Below are positions 17,973-26,172 of a stretch of DNA of 64,000 bases, piece by piece. Source of the DNA: Methylovirgula sp. (lineage in GTDB: Bacteria > Pseudomonadota > Alphaproteobacteria > Rhizobiales > Beijerinckiaceae); contig NZ_JBBCGP010000001.1 of NCBI RefSeq assembly GCF_037200945.1, forward strand, positions 1,672,501 through 1,736,500. The letters run 5' to 3'. The notes below the pieces were generated by a model that saw only the letters and a program-made list of their open reading frames with translations, did not search any database and was not told the DNA's origin. The translations under genes and the position numbers were made by a program. The number at the start of each line of letters is the position of its first letter. Position 1 is the stretch's first letter.

Positions 17973-19499
17973 TCAGGACTCGGCGATCAGGGCCTCCAGG
18001 CCAGCTTCCGCGATCAGCGACTGCCGATCGCGGCCAATGGTCACTACGGCAAGCTTGCGGCCATCGCGAAGGTAGGTCACTTCGCAGTCCTTGGTCGCCA
18101 GATCGCCGTCGATCATCGCCTTGTCCCATTTCTCGGCGTGGCCGACGTAGCGGATCGAGACGTCGTAGTGCTGGCTCCAGAAGAAGGGCACGTCGTCGTA
18201 GCGCTGCCGTTTGCCAAGCATGTTGAGCGCCGCGACCTGGCCCTGCCGCTCGGCGACGACCCAATGTTCGACGCGGATGTTCTGGCCGGTCAGCGGATCA
18301 GGCCAGCGCGCCAGGTCGCCGGCGGCGAAAATGCCGGGCACGCTCGTTTCGAGATATTGATCGACGCAGATGCCGTGGTCGATCTTTAGGCCCGTCTGAT
18401 CGGCGAGTTCGGTCGCGGGCCGAACGCCGACACCGGCGACGATAATGTCCGCCGGAAGGGTCACACCATTGGCGAGCGTGACACCGCGTTCGTCGATCGC
18501 CGTCGCCGTGGTGCCGAGATGGAATTGCACCCCCTGTGCCTCGTGCAGACCGCGAACGAAGTCGCCGACCTCCGGCCCGAGGACTTTTTCAAGCGGATGC
18601 TGGTCCGGCCCGACAACATGGACCTCAAGCTTGCGTTTGCGCAGTGAGGCCGCGACTTCGAGGCCGATGAAACTCGCGCCAATGACGACGGCGCGCTTGG
18701 CCTTTTCGGCCGCGGCAATGATGGCGCGGCTGTCGTCGAAGCTGCGCAGATAATAGATTTGGTCGGCCCCCGGAATATCGAGATGCACCGGCGTCGCGCC
18801 GGTCGCGAGCAGCAGGCTGTCGTAACTATGCGCCGTGCCATCCGCGAGCCGCACCTCTTTGGCGTCCGCATCGAGACCGGTCACCCGTGCCTTGAGAACG
18901 AGGTCGATGCCGTGCGTCTTGTAAAACTTCTCCGACCGCAACGGAATCCAGGAGTCTTGCGCTTCGCCGGCGAGGTAATCCTTCGAAAGATTGGGCCTGT
19001 CGACCGGTACCGAATCGTCCGCGCTGAGCATGGTGATCGTGCCGGCGAAGACCTCCCGCCGCAACATTTCCGCGGCGGCATTGGCGGCCGCGCCACCGCC
19101 TACGATCACGACTTTCTGCGGCAGTTCGGCGCCTGACAGACCGGGTTTGGGCGCGGGCTTGATCTTGTCGTTCACATAGACGCTGCCGTCGCGTTCCTCC
19201 ACCCGCCAGGCGGCTACAGGGTCGAGCGCCGGCGCCCGCAGGGCTTCACCCGTGCGCAGACTGAAACAGGCGTGATGCAAGGGGCAACGCACTGTGTCCC
19301 CAACGATCAGTCCTTCGGCGAGCGGGCCTTGGTAATGCGTGCAGCTCGCGCCGATGGCGAAAAGCTCGTCGCCACTCCGGGCAATGAGAACGGCCTCGTC
19401 GCCGACATGGCCGAGCAGCATGTCGCTTTCGCCGATCTGCGAAAGCGGCACGCCGCGTGTGAGATCGGGACCTTTGGTCTCGCCGCCAGATTCGCTCAT
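17973..19499 (-). CDS. Rieske-domain FAD-dependent NAD(P)H oxidoreductase (AIF/ferredoxin reductase-like)
   Basis: 508 residues from the ATG at 19499, with GGAGG six bases upstream. Residues 10-115 are a Rieske [2Fe-2S] domain with Cys53-x-His55 and Cys72-x2-His75. From about 128 there is a two-Rossmann flavoprotein: VVIVGGGAAANAA for FAD, ATGATP, a second NAD site around VVIGASFIGLEVAASL and GIFAAGDLARWPD. The layout matches AIFM3-type reductases that fuse the Rieske centre to a ferredoxin-reductase-like body. It is probably cytosolic. It is the second gene of a two-gene unit behind the dehydrogenase 19 bases upstream. The electron acceptor is unknown. Confidence 0.9.
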   Translation of the reverse strand: MSESGGETKGPDLTRGVPLSQIGESDMLLGHVGDEAVLIARSGDELFAIGASCTHYQGPLAEGLIVGDTVRCPLHHACFSLRTGEALRAPALDPVAAWRVEERDGSVYVNDKIKPAPKPGLSGAELPQKVVIVGGGAAANAAAEMLRREVFAGTITMLSADDSVPVDRPNLSKDYLAGEAQDSWIPLRSEKFYKTHGIDLVLKARVTGLDADAKEVRLADGTAHSYDSLLLATGATPVHLDIPGADQIYYLRSFDDSRAIIAAAEKAKRAVVIGASFIGLEVAASLRKRKLEVHVVGPDQHPLEKVLGPEVGDFVRGLHEAQGVQFHLGTTATAIDERGVTLANGVTLPADIIVAGVGVRPATELADQTGLKIDHGICVDQYLETSVPGIFAAGDLARWPDPLTGQNIRVEHWVVAERQGQVAALNMLGKRQRYDDVPFFWSQHYDVSIRYVGHAEKWDKAMIDGDLATKDCEVTYLRDGRKLAVVTIGRDRQSLIAEAGLEALIAES

Positions 19500-19518
19500 C
19501 CCGATCCTCCGGTTTGCG

Positions 19519-20397
19519 TCAGTCGTTGGCGAGGTTGGCGCGGCGGAAGGCGACGCGCGACACTGCCGACCAATCCTTGTCGCCCTCGCCATGTGCGATA
19601 GCATCGACAAAATTATCCCGCACGACGCTGGCGAAAGGCAACGGTGCACCGGCTTTCTCGCTCGCCGCCAGCATCAGCCGCACATCCTTCAATCCCAACG
19701 CCAGTTTGAACCCCGCCTCGAATTTCCGCTCCAGAATCGCCGCGCTGTAGGTCTTGTAAGCCGGGGCGGCGAACAAGGTTCCGGTGAGAATTTCGGCGAT
19801 CTTTTCCGGTGCGACGTTCTGGCGTTCGCAGAACGCAAAGGCCTCGGCCATGGTTTCGATTGCTGAAACAAGGGTGAAATTGGCGGCGAGCTTGGCGACA
19901 TTGGCGAGATGCGGCTCGGTGCCGACGACCCAGGTTGCCTTGCCGATTGCGTCGAGCAGGGGTTTGACGCGGGCGATGTTGTCCGGCTTGCCCGCGGCCA
20001 GCACGTTGAGTTCGCCTTTCGCTGCCACATCGGGGCGGCCGAGCACCGGCGCTCCGACATAGGCGACGCCGGCTTCGGCATGGAGCTTTTCAAGCGTCTT
20101 GGCGAAGTCCACGGAGATCGTGGCGGTGACGAGATGGATGAGGCCGGGGCGCGCGCCCTTCAGGAGGCCGGGCGCGATGATCAACTCCTCGATCACCTCG
20201 TCCGAGGCGAGCATGGTCAGCACAGCGTCGGCCTGAAACGCGTCGGCCGGATTGGCAACGACCTCCGCGCCTTCGGCACGCAGCTTCTCGGCTGCCGCCG
20301 GCGACCGGTTCCACACCAGAACCCGATGCCCGGCGGCGATGAGCCGCGACGCCATGGCCGAGCCCATTCCGCCCAGTCCGATAAACCCCACATCCAT
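19519..20397 (-). CDS. beta-hydroxyacid dehydrogenase family protein (3-hydroxyisobutyrate dehydrogenase-like)
   Basis: 292 residues. The N-terminal Rossmann motif GFIGLGGMGSAMA, the LVTATIS substrate region, a GAPVLG stretch and the catalytic Lys in AKLAANF define this family. It oxidises small beta-hydroxyacids or reduces semialdehydes with NAD(P). The sequence resembles the GLYR/glyoxylate-succinic semialdehyde reductase branch as much as HIBADH, so the substrate is open. It is first in a unit with the Rieske oxidoreductase and divergent from the decarboxylase at 20580. Confidence 0.87.
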   Translation of the reverse strand: MDVGFIGLGGMGSAMASRLIAAGHRVLVWNRSPAAAEKLRAEGAEVVANPADAFQADAVLTMLASDEVIEELIIAPGLLKGARPGLIHLVTATISVDFAKTLEKLHAEAGVAYVGAPVLGRPDVAAKGELNVLAAGKPDNIARVKPLLDAIGKATWVVGTEPHLANVAKLAANFTLVSAIETMAEAFAFCERQNVAPEKIAEILTGTLFAAPAYKTYSAAILERKFEAGFKLALGLKDVRLMLAASEKAGAPLPFASVVRDNFVDAIAHGEGDKDWSAVSRVAFRRANLAND

Positions 20398-20433
20398 GGC
20401 GATCTCCTATGCTATTCTCTTTGCAATATATGG

Positions 20434-20460
20434 ACTTGCCGTCACGAGACTTGCCGTCAC
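20434..20460. repeat. tandem 12-base direct repeat in a divergent promoter region
   Basis: ACTTGCCGTCAC occurs at 20434-20445 and again at 20449-20460, period 15, in the 182-base gap between the dehydrogenase and the decarboxylase. It may be a regulator site or a slippage product. Nothing else is recognised in the gap. Confidence 0.5.
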
Positions 20461-20579
20461 ATTGTGCCGGTCGCGCCCGGTGCTTATTTGCGCTCACGGC
20501 GCCAATTAGGCTAGGGCGTTAGCGCGCCACGCCGGCGCTTCAGAAGCTTTGCGGCAGCGCCGCCGCAAGAGGGAATGAT

Positions 20580-22079
20580 TTGACCCGTTCCGCTGTTTTC
20601 GATCACCCCAACGACGCTTTTGCGACAGAGCGCGACACGAGCCTCGATCCGCAGGATTGGGAGGTCTTTCGCGCCGATGCGCATCGCGGCCTCGACATGA
20701 TGATCGATTATCTCCGCGACGTACGCGATCGCAAAGTCTGGCAGCCGGCACCGGCGGAGGTGCGGGCGGAATTCAAGGCGCCCATGCCGCAGCAGGGCAA
20801 GCCGCTTGGTGAATTGCTGAAGACGTTCGAGACATCGATGCTGCCCTATGCCACGGGCAATACGCACCCGCTCTTCATGGGCTGGGTGCATGGTGGCGGG
20901 ACGCCGGTCGGCATGGTTGCCGAAATGCTCGCCGCTGGCCTCAATTCCAATTGCGGTGGCCGCGACCATATCGCGATCGATGTCGAGCGCGAGATCACGC
21001 TCTGGCTGGCAGAGGCGTTCGACTTTCCGCGCGAGTCCTCCGGCGTTTTTGTCACTGGTTCGTCGATGGCGAACATGATCGCGACGCTTGTCGCGCGCAC
21101 CGACATCCTCGGCGAGCAGGTCCGCACTGACGGGTTGCGCGCGACCGGCCAGCTTGTCGGCTATGCTTCGACCGAAGCGCATGCCTGTATTGAACGCGCC
21201 TTTGAAATGTCCGGTGTCGGCTCGGCCTTCCTGCGGCGCATTCCTGTCAACCGGAAACACGAAATGGATGGCGCGGCGTTGCGCGCGGCGATTGCGGAAG
21301 ACCGCGCCGCAGGCTTGTTGCCTTTTGTTGTCGTCGGCTCCGCCGGCACGGTGAATACTGGCGCTATCGACGATCTGGCCAGGCTCGCCGATATTTGCGT
21401 CGAGGAAGACATCTGGTTTCATGTCGATGGCGCGTTTGGCGCGCTGGGCGTGTTATCGCCTGAACTGAAGCCGCTCTTGAACGGGCTTGAACGTGCCGAT
21501 TCCGTTGCGCTCGATTTCCACAAATGGCTGCAGGTGCCCTACGACGCCGGCTTCTTCATCTGCCGTCATCCCGATCTGCATCGCCGGACTTTCATGAGCA
21601 CCGCAGCCTATCTGTCGCGCGCCCCACGTGGGCTCGCTGCCGCCGACATCTGGCCGTGCGATCTCGGGCCCGATCTGTCGCGTGGATTCCGGGCGCTGAA
21701 GACATGGTTCACATTCCAGTCCTTCGGCGCCGAGCAGCTTGGCGCAACTCTGGCGCAGACCTGCCGCGTTGCGCGCCATCTCGAAGCGCTGATCCGCCGC
21801 TCGACTGTCTTTGAGCTTAGCGCCGATGTGACGCTCAACATCGTCTGCTTCAGCGTGAAGGGTGACACGACCGGCCGCGTCAACCGCGAGATCGTCATGG
21901 ACCTGCATGAATCCGGCGTTGCCGCACCCTCGACCACAAAAATCGGTGGCCGGCCGGTGATCCGCGCCGCGATCGTCAATCACCGGACTCAAATGCGCGA
22001 TATGGAGACGTTCGTCGCGGCGGCTGAAGCCTGCGCGGCGCGTGTTATGGCCGAGCGCGCAGCGCCGGTTGCGCCTTAA
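20580..22079 (+). CDS. PLP-dependent group II decarboxylase (aromatic-L-amino-acid decarboxylase-like)
   Basis: 499 residues from a TTG start with AGAGGGA at good spacing. Family blocks are present: NTHPLFMGWVHGGG near the substrate site, FVTGSSMANM, AGTVNTGAIDDL, HVDGAFGA with the PLP aspartate region and the Schiff-base lysine in DFHKWLQVPYD. It should decarboxylate an aromatic or related amino acid in the cytosol. Length is normal. The next gene begins 12 bases later, so the two are likely cotranscribed. The substrate cannot be assigned. Confidence 0.87.
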   Translation: MTRSAVFDHPNDAFATERDTSLDPQDWEVFRADAHRGLDMMIDYLRDVRDRKVWQPAPAEVRAEFKAPMPQQGKPLGELLKTFETSMLPYATGNTHPLFMGWVHGGGTPVGMVAEMLAAGLNSNCGGRDHIAIDVEREITLWLAEAFDFPRESSGVFVTGSSMANMIATLVARTDILGEQVRTDGLRATGQLVGYASTEAHACIERAFEMSGVGSAFLRRIPVNRKHEMDGAALRAAIAEDRAAGLLPFVVVGSAGTVNTGAIDDLARLADICVEEDIWFHVDGAFGALGVLSPELKPLLNGLERADSVALDFHKWLQVPYDAGFFICRHPDLHRRTFMSTAAYLSRAPRGLAAADIWPCDLGPDLSRGFRALKTWFTFQSFGAEQLGATLAQTCRVARHLEALIRRSTVFELSADVTLNIVCFSVKGDTTGRVNREIVMDLHESGVAAPSTTKIGGRPVIRAAIVNHRTQMRDMETFVAAAEACAARVMAERAAPVAP

Positions 22080-22091
22080 AGCGAGCGGCTA

Positions 22092-22859
22092 ATGCGATTG
22101 TTGCGATCGGCTCTCTTCAACGTCTGCTTTTATGTAGTTATCGTCATTCTGATGCTCGCGGCGCTGCCGGCCTTGGCACGTGGCGGCGATGCCATTGAAA
22201 GCCATGCGCGCCGCTGGGCGCGATGGACGATCGCGTTGCTCGATCATATTTGCGGCGTCAAGGTCGAATTTCGCGGGTTGGAGAATTTGCCGGCGGGACC
22301 GGCGGTCGTCGCGGCCAAACATCAATCGACGCTCGACGTGCTGGTGCTGCTCCTCGCCGTGAGGCGCTTCACCTTCATCTATAAACGCGAACTCGATTTT
22401 CTCCCGCTCTTCGGCGCTTATCTGCGCGGCTGTCGACAGATTTCGATCGACCGCAGTAAGCGCGCTGGCGTCCTGTCGCAGATCGTTACTGCTGCGAAAG
22501 CCAAATTCGCCGAAAACCGGCGTCTCATCATCTTTCCGGAAGGGACACGCCGTCCTGTCGGGGCGCCCCCGGTTTATAAGGGCGGCGTCGCGCGGATCGT
22601 CGAAGCGACGGGCGTGATCTGCGTCCCAGCGGCGCTCAATTCCGGGCTTTTCTGGCCGCGTCATCGTTTCATTCGCCCGCCAGGCAAGATGGTGGTGGAA
22701 TTTTTGCCACCAATTTCTTCTGGGCTCGACAAAGACAATTTCATGCGGGTTTTGCAGGCGCAGATCGAGACCGCGACTGACCGATTGGTCGCGGAAGCTG
22801 TCGATACAGATGCGAGCCTCGCGCCTGCCGCAACGGAAGCGGGACTTTCCCGGAGCTGA
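22092..22859 (+). CDS. 1-acyl-sn-glycerol-3-phosphate acyltransferase (PlsC-like)
   Basis: 255 residues. An N-terminal membrane helix (about 5-28) is followed by the catalytic H-x4-D motif in KHQSTLD, a second block GCRQISIDRS and the substrate-binding FPEGTR. It acylates lysophosphatidate to phosphatidate at the inner membrane. It may be one of several copies in the genome, so whether it is the main PlsC is open. It follows the decarboxylase after 12 bases, an association without an obvious metabolic reason. Confidence 0.9.
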   Translation: MRLLRSALFNVCFYVVIVILMLAALPALARGGDAIESHARRWARWTIALLDHICGVKVEFRGLENLPAGPAVVAAKHQSTLDVLVLLLAVRRFTFIYKRELDFLPLFGAYLRGCRQISIDRSKRAGVLSQIVTAAKAKFAENRRLIIFPEGTRRPVGAPPVYKGGVARIVEATGVICVPAALNSGLFWPRHRFIRPPGKMVVEFLPPISSGLDKDNFMRVLQAQIETATDRLVAEAVDTDASLAPAATEAGLSRS

Positions 22860-22952
22860 CTTAGGCTCGGCCGTCAGACTTGACCCTCCTGTTCTTTTGT
22901 TCCAACTTTGTTCTCATAGCGAATCACTCTGTAGCGTACAGGGGTTTTGATT

Positions 22953-23495
22953 ATGACGATGACGCAACGGCCGCAGACCGGCTTGACGTTGAAGAGTTTG
23001 AGCGGCCGTGGCGATTCTGCCCGCGCTATGTCGTTGCTCTTTTTGCTGCGGCGCTGGCGCGAGAAGAACGCCACCATGGTTGCGCGCCCGCGCGCGCCGG
23101 CCGACGACGCGAGCAACACTTCGCTCGCAAGCCTCGCCGGCGGTGACTTAGCGGAACGGTTTCACTCTTGGCGCGGCCGTTCCGGACGGCGCTACATCTG
23201 TTCGGTGTTCCGGGTCGAGCATCATACTGAAGATGCCGGCCTGCCGGATTTTGCTGCCGCAATCGTGATCGCGGTGAAGACGGATATTGCCGGTAACCGT
23301 CAGGTTGTCGGGTTCTGCCAATGCGAACATGGCTTTGGTCCAGTCGCGCGCGCCGCCTTTGTGACGGCTGCAATCGCCGCTGGCGCGCAGCAATGGCATG
23401 TGCACCTTCTCACGGCCGATCCGCAAAAACGCCGCGCCGCGATCGAGGACATAGAGGCGCTGTGCCGCCCAACGCGCGAGCTCTTGCCGGCTTAG
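22953..23495 (+). CDS. conserved hypothetical protein
   Basis: 180 residues if started at the ATG at 22953 (GGGG eight bases upstream). The central stretch FHSWRGRSGRRYICSVF followed by an alternating beta-strand part and a final CRPTRELLPA looks like a real folded protein, and I believe it resembles unnamed Rhizobiales proteins. The first 60 residues are basic and less convincing, so the true start may be later. Repeat copy C begins inside its stop codon. Function unknown. Confidence 0.55.
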   Translation: MTMTQRPQTGLTLKSLSGRGDSARAMSLLFLLRRWREKNATMVARPRAPADDASNTSLASLAGGDLAERFHSWRGRSGRRYICSVFRVEHHTEDAGLPDFAAAIVIAVKTDIAGNRQVVGFCQCEHGFGPVARAAFVTAAIAAGAQQWHVHLLTADPQKRRAAIEDIEALCRPTRELLPA

Positions 23496-23544
23496 AGCGT
23501 CGTGCGCAAAAGTGTGCGCGGTTTTGCGCGTTTAACGACGCTCT
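23494..23544. repeat. palindromic repeat, GTGG-loop family, copy C
   Basis: Perfect 10-base outer arms AGAGCGTCGT/ACGACGCTCT, inner arms GCGCAAAA/TTTTGCGC, loop GTGTGCGCGG. It overlaps the TAG of the preceding gene. Confidence 0.85.
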
Positions 23545-23558
23545 ACATCTTTGAATAT

Positions 23559-23609
23559 CGAGCATCTTATTGTGCCTTCAGGTAAATCCACCTGAAGGCA
23601 GGATGCTCG
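23559..23609. repeat. nested palindrome covering the 3' end of the ChaC gene
   Basis: Outer arms CGAGCATC/GATGCTCG (23559-23566, 23602-23609) enclose inner arms GCCTTCAGGT/ACCTGAAGGC (23574-23583, 23590-23599). The right half encodes the last residues of the gene below. It may act as a transcript end for both converging genes. Confidence 0.75.
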
Positions 23610-24138
23610 AGCGCGCCGCTTCATCCGCAAATTGGGCCGCAAGCCAATCGAGGATCGGATCGGCGATGCCGAGTTCGACGAGGTGCGCCTGCGTCGCTCT
23701 GACGTAATCCGGATTGGCGCCGGAGACGCCCTGACCCTGCGCTACAAACCGCGCCACATCCTCGCGCGCAAGTTCGCCGGCATATTGAACGTGGCTCCGG
23801 TCAACGATGTAGGACAAAGCCGTCACGCTGCGGCCATCAGTGAGCTGTGCGTTGAGATAGGCTTCCTTATAGACGGACGTGACCTGTTCGCGGGCGCGCA
23901 GATAGTCGATCGTCTCATGGCGATGCTCGGCCGTCACCCGAAAGACGATGCCGCGACATGAACCGCCGCGATCAAGGCCCAGCACAAGCCCTGGCCGCTC
24001 CGGCGTGCCGCGATGGACATGCGAATAGACGCAAAGCGCGCGATGATAGCCGCGTACCCGCGCGACCTCTCGCTCTGTGAAGGCAAAGCCCGGCCGCCAC
24101 ATCAGTGAGCCGTAGCCGAATACCCAGAGATCTTCCAT
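23578..24138 (-). CDS. ChaC-like gamma-glutamylcyclotransferase
   Basis: 186 residues. The N-terminal VFGYGSLMW is the substrate-binding loop of ChaC proteins, which split gamma-glutamyl peptides such as glutathione into 5-oxoproline and Cys-Gly. The expected acidic catalytic residue falls in the YLRAREQVTSVY block, and YIVDRSHVQYAG fits the family. Its last dozen residues (SSILPSGGFT) come from a palindromic element, so the tail is probably an acquired extension. It ends convergent with the hypothetical gene. Confidence 0.88.
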   Translation of the reverse strand: MEDLWVFGYGSLMWRPGFAFTEREVARVRGYHRALCVYSHVHRGTPERPGLVLGLDRGGSCRGIVFRVTAEHRHETIDYLRAREQVTSVYKEAYLNAQLTDGRSVTALSYIVDRSHVQYAGELAREDVARFVAQGQGVSGANPDYVRATQAHLVELGIADPILDWLAAQFADEAARSSILPSGGFT

Positions 24139-24277
24139 CGGCGAAACTTAAGCCATATGCGCGGCGCTGTAACGCCAGCGTGCGCGCTCCCAACAAAATT
24201 CCTCCGGATTTCTGTTTTGGGTTACACAACACGTCCCGGAACATGCGCGGAGAAGATTTTTGGAAAAAGGACCGAGC

Positions 24278-25318
24278 GTGGCCTTGAGGCCGAAGCGGCC
24301 AAGCTTGCTGCTTTGGCTGCTGGGATTGGCCGTCATCGCCGTGCTGATTTGGTCGGGCGTCTGGCTGGTCGCCGCGCAGCAGACCGGGACGGCGCTCCAG
24401 GCTTGGGTCGCGCGGGAAAAGGCGTTCGGTCGCGTCTGGTCATGTCCCAATCCCAAGATCGGCGGCTATCCCGCCGCGATTTCCATCAATTGTGCGTCGC
24501 CGCGCTTCGACGGTCTGATCTTCGGCCATACCTACGGCGGAACATTGCGAGGACTGCACGTGACGGCGAGTGTTTCGCATCCGCGCGATATCGACATCGC
24601 GGCCGATTCGCCCTTCGTCGCGACCTCCAAAGATCAGAAGGTCAATTTCCAGCTGACGTGGAGCGATCTCAACGTTCGCCTCAGCGGGTTGCCGCAAGAT
24701 CTTTGGCAGGCGGTCGTCAGCGGCGAGGATATAGCGGTGCATGGCAGCGCCGGCGCTGTCGGGTTTGCGGGCGCAGTGCATGAAACTGCCGTGACGGCGG
24801 CGCAGCGCATTGCGCAGGATGGACCTGCGATCGATTTCGATTTGACCCTTGGCGCCGCGACGCTGCCGCTGATCGAACAACTCCTCGGCCCCGGCGTGCC
24901 TACCGACATTGGCGCGCAGGGGACAGTCACGAAAACAAGTTTCGAGACACGTTTGACGCCGGCGCAAAACCTCGATCTCTGGCGGACCGCCGGTGGTCAT
25001 GTTGATCTTACGTCTTTCACGCTTACGCGCGGCGATACCAAATTTGCGGCGAAAGGCACGTTCGCGCTGAGTCCCGCGCGTCGGGTCAGCGGCCATTTCG
25101 AGACGACAAGCAGCGGCCTCGAGCCGGTGTTGCAACATTATGGCATCGATCCGGGCTTGCTCAGCTTCGGCGCGCTGCTTGGCAATTTGCTCAGCGGCCA
25201 TTCGAACGATGCACAGGCTCAAGGACCAACGAAGCTGCATCTGCCCATTGAACTCGACGACGGACGTCTCGCCGTCGGCCCCGTGCGCACGAACTTTACA
25301 ATGGAGCCGGTCTACTAG
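24278..25318 (+). CDS. DUF2125 family membrane-anchored protein
   Basis: 346 residues from the GTG at 24278, favoured by AAAGGA six bases upstream; a TTG 18 bases earlier is open. One N-terminal helix (about 8-34) anchors a long beta-rich exported part. The CPNPKIGGYPAAISINC stretch with two cysteines is typical of DUF2125 proteins of Alphaproteobacteria, whose role is not known to me. An IS element is inserted exactly at its stop codon: the present TAG uses the first base of the IS, and removing the IS restores TAA. The coding sequence is therefore intact. Confidence 0.85.
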   Translation: MALRPKRPSLLLWLLGLAVIAVLIWSGVWLVAAQQTGTALQAWVAREKAFGRVWSCPNPKIGGYPAAISINCASPRFDGLIFGHTYGGTLRGLHVTASVSHPRDIDIAADSPFVATSKDQKVNFQLTWSDLNVRLSGLPQDLWQAVVSGEDIAVHGSAGAVGFAGAVHETAVTAAQRIAQDGPAIDFDLTLGAATLPLIEQLLGPGVPTDIGAQGTVTKTSFETRLTPAQNLDLWRTAGGHVDLTSFTLTRGDTKFAAKGTFALSPARRVSGHFETTSSGLEPVLQHYGIDPGLLSFGALLGNLLSGHSNDAQAQGPTKLHLPIELDDGRLAVGPVRTNFTMEPVY

Positions 25319-25334
25319 GGTCAGGACTCATTGA

Positions 25335-26089
25335 TTAGAGCCAGAAGATGACGGCGGCTGCGATACAGATGGCAGACATGAATGTATGGGCGCATCGGTC
25401 GTATCGGGTGTGGATGCGTCGCCAGTCCTTGAGCCTGCCGAACATGTTCTCGATCTTGTGCCGTTGACGATAGAGCTCGCGGTCATGTTCGATCGGCTTT
25501 TTTCGGTTTGACTTCGATGGGATGCAGGCCACGATGCCGCGTTCGCCAAGAGCCCGGCGAAACCAGTCGGCATCATAGCCCTTGTCAGCGAGCAACTGCT
25601 TCGCGGACGGTAGAGCATCGATCATCAGGGCCGCGCCCCTATAATCGCTCATCTGGCCTTCGCTGAGCAGCATGATGACGGGGCGCCCCTGACCATCGCA
25701 TACGGCGTGCAGCTTGGAGTTCAGGCCGCCCTTCGTGCGGCCGATACGTCGGGGAACAGACCCTTTTTTAAAAGGCTGGCGGCGGTGCGATGCGCTTTCA
25801 GATGCGTCGCATCGATCATCAGACGAGATGGCTTGCCGGCCTTGCGTGCCAGTTCGGCGAAGATCTTGTTGAACACGCCGAGGCGGCTCCAACGCACAAA
25901 CCGATTGTAGATCGTCTTGTGCGGACCATAGCCGGGCGGCGCATCGCGCCAGCGCAGACCGTTTCTGATGACGAAGACGATGCCACTGATCACCCGCCGA
26001 TCGTCAACCCTCGCAATCCCGTGCGACAATGGAAAATACGGTTCGATCCGGCGCATCTGCGCCTCCGACAGCAACAACAAATCAGCCAT
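25335..26089 (-). CDS. IS5-family DDE transposase made by -1 frameshifting (orfA/orfB)
   Basis: OrfA begins at the ATG at 26089 (GGGAGG seven bases upstream) and would stop at 25721. OrfB lies in the -1 frame to 25335. The overlap contains the slippery run A6G at 25763-25769 (minus strand), a usual programmed -1 site. The fused product is about 250 residues with first Asp in MIDATHLKAH (orfA), second Asp in LADKGYDAD and Glu in HKIENMFGRLKDWRR, a full DDE triad. No inactivating mutation is seen, so the copy may be active. Confidence 0.9.
25763..25769 (-). promoter_or_regulatory. slippery A6G site for transposase frameshifting
   Basis: Six A followed by G on the minus strand, inside the overlap of the two transposase frames. 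It sits where the orfA lysines pass into the orfB KKGSVP reading. Confidence 0.75.
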
Positions 26090-26172
26090 GGCGATGCCTC
26101 CCGACATCCCCATTGAATCAATCCGCTAACCCTCACGCAACAATTTAATGGGTCCTGAGCCTAAATCCCCGC

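Larger units (their letters stand above)
25318..26161 (-). mobile_element. IS5-type insertion sequence (IS427-like group), 844 bp
   Basis: Imperfect terminal inverted repeats GGGTCAGGACTCATT (left) and GGCTCAGGACCCATT (right, read inward) bound the element, with TA on both sides (25316-25317 and 26162-26163) as the target duplication. It encodes one transposase split over two frames on the minus strand. Size, ends and TA target fit the IS427-type members of the IS5 family. It separates DUF2125 and tyrC, which would be about ten bases apart without it. Confidence 0.92.
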
